Below the pieces are notes generated by a model. That model saw only the letters and a list, made by a program, of their open reading frames with translations, did not search any database and was not told the origin of the DNA. A stretch of DNA of 47,666 nt from the NCBI GenBank assembly GCA_902826305.1, contig CADEEH010000021.1, positions 1 through 47,666 of the forward strand, read 5' to 3'. The position numbers and the translations under genes were made by a program. Positions 18,633-25,183 of the stretch are shown one piece after another. Position 1 is the stretch's first letter; every line of letters begins with the position of its first letter. This DNA comes from an uncultured Burkholderiales bacterium (lineage in GTDB: Bacteria > Pseudomonadota > Gammaproteobacteria > Burkholderiales > Burkholderiaceae_E).

Positions 18633-19670
18633 TCAGGGTGCCGGAACCCTGATCAGGATCTCCGTGGTCAGATCACGCCCGAGCCGGCTGCGTTGCAGTT
18701 CGTAGATCGGCGTGAAGAAGATCCGATGGGCGAGAACCGGATGGAATACCGCATGCAGATCCTCGGGTCCCACGTCGAGCCGGCCGTCGAGCCACGCGGC
18801 AACCTTCGCCGCCCGGACCAGCATGCTCATCCCGCGCGGACTGGCGCCGCCGGCGATCAGTTCGGCCATGTCGACGTCGTCCAGGCGGACACCGTAGTCA
18901 CCCGGCCGATGGGTCGCGCGGCGCAGGTGGCCGACGAAACGCTGGACCGCCGGCCCGGTGCGCACCGAATGCTGGATCGCATCGGCGATCGCGGCCAGCG
19001 ACGCATAGGGAATCATCGCGGCCGGCACGTCCTGCAGCAACTGGTCGGTGTCGTGGAAGCGGGTCTCGAAGGTCAATGCGCGGTGGACTTCCTCGTCCTC
19101 GCCGGGGACCACCTCGATCTCCATCAGGAAGCGGTCGCGCGCGGCGCCGGGCAGCTCGAACGTCTCTTCCTTCTCGACGCGATTGCGATCGGCGAAAACC
19201 AGCAGATGGGGAAAACGATGTTCGGCGTTGAACGCGGTCAACGTCCGCTCGGCCATCACCCGCAGCAGCAGCGAGTGCACCTGCGGCCGCGCCCGGTTGA
19301 TCTCGTTGAAGAAGAACACCGTCAGCGCCTCGCCGTGCACCAGCAGCGGCCCGGGGTCGACCCTCGGCCGTCCGTCACGATCGACGTGGGTGTGGTAGAC
19401 GAGATCCTGCGGCATCAGGTCGATCGTGCCCTCGACCCGCTGGTACTGCCCGCCGAGCGCCCGCGCGGCCGCGCGCAGCAACGTGGTCTTGCCGACCCCG
19501 ACGCCGCCTTCGAGCAGCACATGGCCGCGGGCGAACACCGCGATCGTCAGCAGCCGGATCGCCGCCGACTGGCCGAGGACCACGGCGCCGAGCGCCCGCT
19601 CGAGTGACAGCGCCCGCTGTCGCCACTCCTCGAGCACGGAGTCGCCGATGTCCGCGGACGCATCGAACAT
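18633..19670 (-). CDS. mxaR: MoxR-family AAA+ ATPase
   Basis: A 345-aa MoxR AAA+ protein with Walker A GGVGVGKTT (Lys61), the presensor block VEGTIDLMPQDL, Walker B region VFFFNEINRARPQVHSLLLR, and sensor 2 near GASPRGMSMLVRAAKV. The Walker B aspartate usual in MoxR (DEINRA) is Asn122 here (NEINRA). The following catalytic Glu is kept, so ATP hydrolysis may still occur with altered Mg handling. MoxR/MxaR ATPases act with DUF58 and VWA partners in maturation of methanol dehydrogenase. ATG 19670 is 17 bp after the cytochrome stop; the longer frame upstream is a shadow of the cytochrome gene. Confidence 0.9.
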   Translation of the reverse strand: MFDASADIGDSVLEEWRQRALSLERALGAVVLGQSAAIRLLTIAVFARGHVLLEGGVGVGKTTLLRAAARALGGQYQRVEGTIDLMPQDLVYHTHVDRDGRPRVDPGPLLVHGEALTVFFFNEINRARPQVHSLLLRVMAERTLTAFNAEHRFPHLLVFADRNRVEKEETFELPGAARDRFLMEIEVVPGEDEEVHRALTFETRFHDTDQLLQDVPAAMIPYASLAAIADAIQHSVRTGPAVQRFVGHLRRATHRPGDYGVRLDDVDMAELIAGGASPRGMSMLVRAAKVAAWLDGRLDVGPEDLHAVFHPVLAHRIFFTPIYELQRSRLGRDLTTEILIRVPAP

Positions 19671-19687
19671 GGCTGTGGCGACCGATC

Positions 19688-20296
19688 TCACCAGTTGCGC
19701 CGGGATGCTTCGCCCGAGTAGACCGAGCGGACGAATGCGATGATCTTCCACAGTTCGTCTTCGGTCTTGAGGATGTCGCGGTACGCGGGCATCGGCCCGA
19801 CGACACCCTCGCGACCCTTGCGCCCGTAACCCTCCTTCATCAGTGCATCGCTGCCCAGCGTGACCAGCCGGAACAGCGTGTCGTCGTCGGAGCCGTAGAC
19901 CCAGACCGCATTGGTCAGCGGCGGACACATGCCGCCGCCGCCGCCACCGCCGTGACAGCCATTGCAGCTGTAGCTCAGGTACAGCTTGCGGCCCTCGGCG
20001 ATCATGTCCGCGTTGTCGGTGAACGGATTCTTCAGTTTGCCCTTTTCGGTGCCTGCGAGCACGGCCATCAGCTTGTTCGGCCCGGCCGGTGCCGCCGCAC
20101 CGCCGCTCGCGCCGCCCGCCGGTGCGGCGGCCGGTGACGGTGGCGTCGATGGAGCCGGTGCGGGCGTGGGCGCCTGCGCCAGGACCGGCGCGGCCGGCGT
20201 CGCGGCCATCGCGTCCGGCCCGCGATCCTGGGCGATGCAGGCCTGGCAGAGGCCGATCGCGAGCAGCTGCATCAGGGTTCGAAAGGTCTTCGGCAA
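19688..20296 (-). CDS. xoxG: XoxG-like cytochrome c
   Basis: A 202-aa periplasmic class I cytochrome c. TTG 20296 is chosen because AGGAG lies 6 nt upstream and it supplies the Lys and Arg residues of a signal peptide (LPKTFRTLMQLLAIGLC...). The ATG at 20272 would remove them. After a long Ala/Pro-rich linker comes the haem motif CNGCH (Cys111, Cys114, His115), a glycine run, MCPPL, and GPMPAY as candidate axial Met. The glycine-rich segment after the haem and the C-terminal ELWKIIAFVRS helix are typical of the electron acceptors of XoxF. It lies between the duplicated-domain protein and mxaR. The role is electron transfer from reduced PQQ to the respiratory chain. Confidence 0.87.
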   Translation of the reverse strand: MPKTFRTLMQLLAIGLCQACIAQDRGPDAMAATPAAPVLAQAPTPAPAPSTPPSPAAAPAGGASGGAAAPAGPNKLMAVLAGTEKGKLKNPFTDNADMIAEGRKLYLSYSCNGCHGGGGGGGMCPPLTNAVWVYGSDDDTLFRLVTLGSDALMKEGYGRKGREGVVGPMPAYRDILKTEDELWKIIAFVRSVYSGEASRRNW

Positions 20297-20333
20297 GCGT
20301 ATCTCCTGGTTGTTTGCCCGTCGATGCAGGCGT

Positions 20334-21278
20334 TCATTGAACGGTCTCGGCGTCGAGACCCTTGAAGTCGTAGCGAGGGACCTGCTGCCACTGGCCATCC
20401 TCGTGGATCGGCACCTTGTGCACACGCACCGAACCGACCGACACCTTGCCGTTGCGTTCATCGAGCCAGAAATCGATGTCGTAGTATTCGTCACGACTTC
20501 CGGCACGACGGAAGTCGGTGCACGCGAAGTACTTGCCGCTGCCCTTGAGCCGGCGAACCGGCTGGTGGATCTCGACGAATTCCGTCGGCAGGGTCTCCCC
20601 GGTCTTGTCGTCCTTCAACGGATAGACACCGTCCCTGGTCGTCTCGGCGACATGCCGATGGATTGCGCTCATCACCTGCCAGGCGCGGACCACTTCGGTG
20701 TCGCCCGGATGTTCCGACACCGGCAACCACCACCAGGCCACCGGCAGGCGGGTCACCATCACCCAGCCGTCGCCGTCGCGCCGCGGACCCTTCTGGACCC
20801 GGATGTCCATCAGCCGCAGGCGGTCACCTTCAGGGCGCAGCCAGAAGTCGATCGCGTACTGCTTCTTCGGATCGGCGACATCGCGAAAGATCACGTTCGG
20901 AAACCAGCCGTGGTCGCGCATGCCACGCACCACCTTGATCTGATCGAACTTCAGCTTCAGGTCCGTGCCGGTGCGCGGATCGCGCCAGGTGAAGACGCCA
21001 GCCTGCGTGCGGGCCGCGATCTCCGCCTTGACCGCGACTTCCACCTGCTTCTCGTCGAACTCCCGATTGGACAGACGCTCGACGAGCCCGGGCCGACCGC
21101 TCTTCGGCGGCCTTGCAGCGGCCGGCGAGGAACCATCGGCGGCAGGTACGCCGAGATGGCCGCGACGGATCGGCGGCGGATCATCGGCGGCCCACACCAC
21201 CATGGTCGCCGGCGCGGCGGCAAGCAGCACCACGAGGGCCGCGGCGGCACTCGGCCGACGAACCCGGGCTTCGTTCAC
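20334..21278 (-). CDS. Secreted protein with an internally duplicated domain, unknown function
   Basis: A 314-aa exported protein (N-terminal hydrophobic segment AAAALVVLLAAAPATMVVWA) made of two homologous halves. Half one (about 95-180) runs FTWRDPRTGTDL ... YAIDFWLRPEGDRL ... VQKGPRRDGDGWVMV. Half two (about 215-305) runs YPLKDDKTGETL ... YDIDFWLDERNGKV ... VHKVPIHEDGQWQQV. Conserved points are the D-x-TG turn, (Y)xIDFWL, and a V-x-K-x-P-x-x-DG-W ending. GTG 21278 overlaps the preceding gene (GTGA). I do not recognise a named family. Its place between the binding-protein/ankyrin fusion and XoxG suggests a periplasmic accessory of the dehydrogenase, perhaps analogous to MxaD, but this is inference. 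Confidence 0.82.
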   Translation of the reverse strand: MNEARVRRPSAAAALVVLLAAAPATMVVWAADDPPPIRRGHLGVPAADGSSPAAARPPKSGRPGLVERLSNREFDEKQVEVAVKAEIAARTQAGVFTWRDPRTGTDLKLKFDQIKVVRGMRDHGWFPNVIFRDVADPKKQYAIDFWLRPEGDRLRLMDIRVQKGPRRDGDGWVMVTRLPVAWWWLPVSEHPGDTEVVRAWQVMSAIHRHVAETTRDGVYPLKDDKTGETLPTEFVEIHQPVRRLKGSGKYFACTDFRRAGSRDEYYDIDFWLDERNGKVSVGSVRVHKVPIHEDGQWQQVPRYDFKGLDAETVQ

Positions 21279-22981
21279 GAGCCCCTGCTGCGCTTGCCGG
21301 TGGCCGGGTCGACGGAAGCGGCGCCCGCCGCCTCGAGCCGTTCGACCGATCGCCGGGCGCCGTTCGCGCGCGCGATGTCGAGCGCGGTCTTGCCGGAATC
21401 GTCGGCCAGGTCACGTCGCGCACCGCCGGCGAGCAGCCGCTCGACGATCTCGGGCCGCTCGTTGGCGGCCGCGATCATCAAGGCCGACAGGCGGGCGCGA
21501 TTGACCGCGTTGACATCGACGCCGCGCTTGAGGATCGCCTCGACGAGCGGTCGGTTGCCGAAGCCGCTCGCCAGCATCAGCGGCGTCAGGCCGGCCTCGC
21601 CCATCGGTCGATCGATCCGGGCGCCCGCCTCGATCAGCGCGATCGCCGCTTCGGTCTTGCCGCCTTCGATCGCGATCGCCAGCGGCGACTTGCCGGCGGC
21701 GTTGACCCGGTCAGCGTCGGCCTTCGCGCTGACGAACGCCTTGATCGTCACCGGGTCGTTGCGCAGCACCGCGTGGGCGATCGGACTCCACCCGTCGGCA
21801 TCCGGACGGTTCAGGTCGACCTTGCGCGAGACCAGCACCGGAAGCAGCTCGGGCTTGGCGTTCATCGCCGCATAGTGCGCCGGACCGTAGCCCTGCGGAT
21901 CGAGCTTGTCGGGCCGCGCTCCCTTCGCGAACAGGAATTCGATCCGGGGTACGTCGCCGGCAACAACCGCATTACCGAGTTCCGACTGGATGTTGGCCCC
22001 TGCCGCCAGCCACTGCTCGACCCGAGCCCGATCGACCTTCTGGTCCGGCGGCGTGTCGGCGACTCCCGCGCGGGACTCGCGCAGCCGGCGTTCGCGGGCG
22101 ATGTTCGGGTCGTACGGGCCGTGGGACGGCAGGTCGCCATTGACCAGGCAGTCGTCGCAGCGGACCAGCGGCACACCGAAGTCGACCAGGACCTGCCGGA
22201 TCTTGTCCTTCTCCTGTCGCAACGCGGCCTCGATGCGATCCTTGCGGGCACCATCGGTGCGCCGGACCCCGATCGCCATCGAGAACTCCATCGGCGTCTC
22301 GTCGTCCATCCGGTTGGTCGGCTGCAGCGTGATCGGCGCCTTCTGCTGTGTCTTGAACCAGCCGGCGAACGGTCCCCAGATCGCCGCGATGTCCAGGCGT
22401 CCCTCGATCACGTCGCGCACCTGCTGCGAAGGCTGCAGCTCCGGCTTGAGGTCGGCGTCATGGCTGATGTGGTGGATCACCACGTTGCGCACGCCGCGGT
22501 TGTGCAGGGCTTCCCGGATCGCCGAGTGCTGGAAAACACCGACCCTCTTGGTCCGCAACACCTCGGCATCCAGACTGTCGATGCGGATGCCCGAGTCCTC
22601 CCGATAGACGAGGACGAACGTGCTGCGGTACAGCGGCGTCGTCGACAACACCCGCTCGTATCCCGCCGGCAGGTTCATGAACAGGTCACAGTCGCCGGTG
22701 TCGAACGTCTGCCGCGTCAGTCCGCGTTCGATCGACGGGCGCCAGAAGTACTGGACATGGGTGCCCATCGCGGCCGCGATCACCTCGGCGATCCTGTTCT
22801 CGTAGCCCTCGCCCTTGATCGTCGACAGCGGCATGTTGCCGGGATCGCCGCAGACCCGCAGCGCCTCGCCGGCCGCGCGGGCGGCCGGGGCGGTCAGGCT
22901 CGCCGCGACGAGTGCGCAGCCAGCAGCAATGTGTGCAACGGACACCGGTCGGCGCCGGTTCGCTCGGAAAAAGGGAATCAC
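21275..22981 (-). CDS. XoxJ-type periplasmic binding protein fused to ankyrin repeats
   Basis: A 568-aa exported protein. A signal peptide (about 1-36) is followed by a quinoprotein dehydrogenase-associated solute-binding domain (about 38-285: LRVCGDPGNMPLST, TGDCDLFMNLPAGYERV, DIAAIWGPFAGWF). Then, from about 325, there are at least six ankyrin repeats (for example GYGPAHYAAMNAKPELLPVL, GKSPLAIAIEGGKTEAAIAL, GLTPLMLASGFGNRPLVEAI). GTG 22981 has GAGGAG at good spacing. It lies next downstream of xoxF across a strong hairpin and starts the accessory run to mxaRSACKL. The N-terminal half is the expected XoxJ; the ankyrin tail is an added protein-interaction module. Confidence 0.9.
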   Translation of the reverse strand: MIPFFRANRRRPVSVAHIAAGCALVAASLTAPAARAAGEALRVCGDPGNMPLSTIKGEGYENRIAEVIAAAMGTHVQYFWRPSIERGLTRQTFDTGDCDLFMNLPAGYERVLSTTPLYRSTFVLVYREDSGIRIDSLDAEVLRTKRVGVFQHSAIREALHNRGVRNVVIHHISHDADLKPELQPSQQVRDVIEGRLDIAAIWGPFAGWFKTQQKAPITLQPTNRMDDETPMEFSMAIGVRRTDGARKDRIEAALRQEKDKIRQVLVDFGVPLVRCDDCLVNGDLPSHGPYDPNIARERRLRESRAGVADTPPDQKVDRARVEQWLAAGANIQSELGNAVVAGDVPRIEFLFAKGARPDKLDPQGYGPAHYAAMNAKPELLPVLVSRKVDLNRPDADGWSPIAHAVLRNDPVTIKAFVSAKADADRVNAAGKSPLAIAIEGGKTEAAIALIEAGARIDRPMGEAGLTPLMLASGFGNRPLVEAILKRGVDVNAVNRARLSALMIAAANERPEIVERLLAGGARRDLADDSGKTALDIARANGARRSVERLEAAGAASVDPATGKRSRGS

Positions 22982-23035
22982 TGCAGCTCCTCTCGGTGGC
23001 AGCCGCGCGCCAGCGGCGCCGGCCCATCAACGCAA

Positions 23036-23068
23036 ACGCTGCCCGGGGCCGTCGGCCCCGGGCAGCGT
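23036..23068 (-). terminator. Strong hairpin after xoxF
   Basis: ACGCTGCCCGGGGCC and GGCCCCGGGCAGCGT pair perfectly over 15 bp around a 3-nt loop, 19 bp after the xoxF stop. On the - strand it is followed only by TTTGCGTTG, a weak T-tract. It may act as a partial terminator or as an mRNA-stabilising stem that sets xoxF levels above those of the downstream accessory genes. Confidence 0.6.
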
Positions 23069-23087
23069 GACCCGACGCGGTCCGCGA

Positions 23088-24947
23088 CTATTCGACGCGG
23101 AACGTGTAGAGCATCCCGCCCTGCGGGACCTTGTCGAGTTTGGTCGCCTTGGCCATCGCGGTGGCGCCGATCGCACCGTACTTGTCGTTCATGTCGAGGT
23201 CGGCGGTGACCGGCAAACCGATCCAGCCGCCGATGCCGGCCCAGACCGACACGTACTGCTTGCCCTTCACCTTGTAGGTGATCGGGTTGCCGATGATCCC
23301 GGAGCCGAGCCGACGCTGCCAGACCACCTTGCCGGTCTTGCGATCGACCGCGCGGAAGTCACCGTTCAGGCTGCCGTAGAACATCAGGCCGCCGTCGGTC
23401 ACCAGCGTGCCGCCCCAGTTCGGATACGGGTCCGGGATCTCCCAGATCGTCTCGCCGGTCAGCACGTTGAACTTCTTCACCTTGCCGGTGACGCCGGGTT
23501 TCTCGGGATACATGTAGACATTGGCGAACACGTAGACGGTGCCCTGCTGCGTGTGGGTCCGTTCCTGAGGTTCGTCCTCCATGCACCAGTTGTTGGTCGG
23601 CACGTAGAAGATGTGCGGTTCCTTCGGATCGACCGACGCAGGCTGCTGGTCCTTGCCGCCCATCGCCGACGGACAAGCCTGGACATTGACACCCCGGGCG
23701 AACGGCGAGTGCTCCTTCACCTTGACCGGTCGCCCGGTCTTCAGGTCGACGCGTTCGGCCCAGTTGACGGTGACGAACTTGTGCGCCCGAAGCAGCGTGC
23801 CGTCGACGCGATCGAGCACGTAGACGAAGCCATTGCGGTCGAAGTTGACCAGCGTCTTGCGCTTCTTGCCGTCGACGACCATGTCGACCAGGATGTTCTC
23901 GTTGACGCCGTCGTAGTCCCACTGGTCGAACGGGGTCTTCTGGTATGCGAACACCACCTCGCCGGTGTCGACCTTGCGACCGAAGATCGTCATCGACCAC
24001 TTGTTGTCCCACTTGCCGCTGTTGCACTTCTCGTGGGTGTCCTCGCCGCAGCGATACGACGGGCTCCAATGGCCGGGATTGCCGGTGCCCGCGTAGACCA
24101 TCCGCAGTTCCGGGTCGTACGTGAACCAGGCCCACGGCGCACCGCCGCCGAGTTTCCACTCCTCGTTCGGATAACTCTTGATGCCGAGATCCTGGCCGTA
24201 GGTGCCGAAGTGCGGATTGGCCTTGTTGGAATCCGGGGTCATGCATACGTCCTTGTCCGACCCGGTGCTGTGGCACTTCCAGACTTCCTTGCCGGTCTTC
24301 AGGTCGTAGGCGACCATCCGGCCGCGCGCGGCGAACTCGTCGCCGCCGAAGCCCGCGATCACCAGGTTCTCGGCGATCAGCGCCGGCCCGGTGTGCGTCT
24401 CGCCCTTCTCGGGGAACGCGTGCTTGACGGTCCAGACCTCCTTGCCGGTCTTCGCGTCGAGCGCGATGATGAAGCCGTCGAGCGTGTGCACGACCACCTT
24501 GCCGTCGGCATAGTTCAGGCCGCGATGGACGGTGTCGCAGCAGGCGCGCGGCACCGCGGATTCGTCACGATCGGTCTTCTTCGTGTAGTTCCAGACCTGG
24601 GTCGGATGATCGGGATCGGACAGGTCGAGCGCCTGGACGATGTTGGGCCAGCCGCTGACCATGAACATCATCGGCTTGCCGCCGACGTCGTCGATCACCA
24701 CCGGTTGGCCTTCGTGGCCGCGCAGGCCGCCGGAGGACTGTGACCAGATCATCTGCAGCCGCTTCGCGTTGCCGGTGTTGATGTCCTTCAACGCGCTGTG
24801 ACGTTGCATCGCCAGGTTGGATCCGGGAGCCGCCCAGTTGTTGTGGTTCTTGCTGCGCTCGTGGATCTCCTTGTTGGCAAGCGCGACGGTCGCGGTGCCC
24901 ATGAGGGCGGCCGCGGCCACGGCCGCGATCTTCCAGTTCAATCTCAT
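23088..24947 (-). CDS. xoxF: XoxF-type lanthanide-dependent methanol dehydrogenase
   Basis: A 619-aa periplasmic PQQ dehydrogenase. Signal peptide about 1-23 (TATVALA|NKEI). Seen: LRGHEGQPVV, the vicinal cysteines in PRACCDTVHRG, GTGNPGHW, DNKWSMTIFGR, and QWDYDGVNE with catalytic Asp344 and the extra Asp346 diagnostic for lanthanide (XoxF) enzymes. It oxidises methanol, and often formaldehyde, passing electrons to a XoxG cytochrome. ATG 24947 has a strong GGAGGAGA site; the longer frame is upstream non-coding. Accessory genes (XoxJ fusion, XoxG, mxaRSACKL) follow in the same direction. A dyad site shared with two other promoters lies 115 bp upstream. Clade assignment needs a tree. Confidence 0.93.
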   Translation of the reverse strand: MRLNWKIAAVAAAALMGTATVALANKEIHERSKNHNNWAAPGSNLAMQRHSALKDINTGNAKRLQMIWSQSSGGLRGHEGQPVVIDDVGGKPMMFMVSGWPNIVQALDLSDPDHPTQVWNYTKKTDRDESAVPRACCDTVHRGLNYADGKVVVHTLDGFIIALDAKTGKEVWTVKHAFPEKGETHTGPALIAENLVIAGFGGDEFAARGRMVAYDLKTGKEVWKCHSTGSDKDVCMTPDSNKANPHFGTYGQDLGIKSYPNEEWKLGGGAPWAWFTYDPELRMVYAGTGNPGHWSPSYRCGEDTHEKCNSGKWDNKWSMTIFGRKVDTGEVVFAYQKTPFDQWDYDGVNENILVDMVVDGKKRKTLVNFDRNGFVYVLDRVDGTLLRAHKFVTVNWAERVDLKTGRPVKVKEHSPFARGVNVQACPSAMGGKDQQPASVDPKEPHIFYVPTNNWCMEDEPQERTHTQQGTVYVFANVYMYPEKPGVTGKVKKFNVLTGETIWEIPDPYPNWGGTLVTDGGLMFYGSLNGDFRAVDRKTGKVVWQRRLGSGIIGNPITYKVKGKQYVSVWAGIGGWIGLPVTADLDMNDKYGAIGATAMAKATKLDKVPQGGMLYTFRVE

Positions 24948-25061
24948 CGAATCTCCTCCTCGGAATTCTCGTGGTCGAATGGGCGCCCCGTGGGCGTTCA
25001 TACCGACCGCAAGGTAGTCCGGGGGGAGACCCTGACAGTAGAGGTGAATTCCCGGAATACT

Positions 25062-25076
25062 CGGGAATCTTTCCCT
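25062..25076. promoter_or_regulatory. CGGGAA-N3-TTCCC dyad, copy 1 (upstream of xoxF)
   Basis: CGGGAATCTTTCCCT, 115 bp before the xoxF ATG. An additional TTCCCG half-site lies at 25049-25054; read on the - strand, successive TTCC half-sites are 10 bp apart, one helical turn. The same dyad occurs at 28831 and 30964, each 80-115 bp before a - strand gene. Probable response-regulator site. Confidence 0.6.
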
Positions 25077-25100
25077 ATCGCGCGCTGCGACGCAGCGGAC

Positions 25101-25124
25101 AAAAAAATGCCGACTGGCGTCGGC
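25101..25124 (-). terminator. Intrinsic terminator after the TonB receptor gene
   Basis: On the - strand GCCGAC-GCCA-GTCGGC (6-bp stem, 4-nt loop) is followed by ATTTTTTT. It lies about 60 nt after the receptor stop and separates that unit from the xoxF promoter region. Confidence 0.8.
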
Positions 25125-25183
25125 GTGGAGGAAACGGTTGCTCCGGCCACCGAGGGTGGTCGCCGGAGCGTGGTACGGACCGA

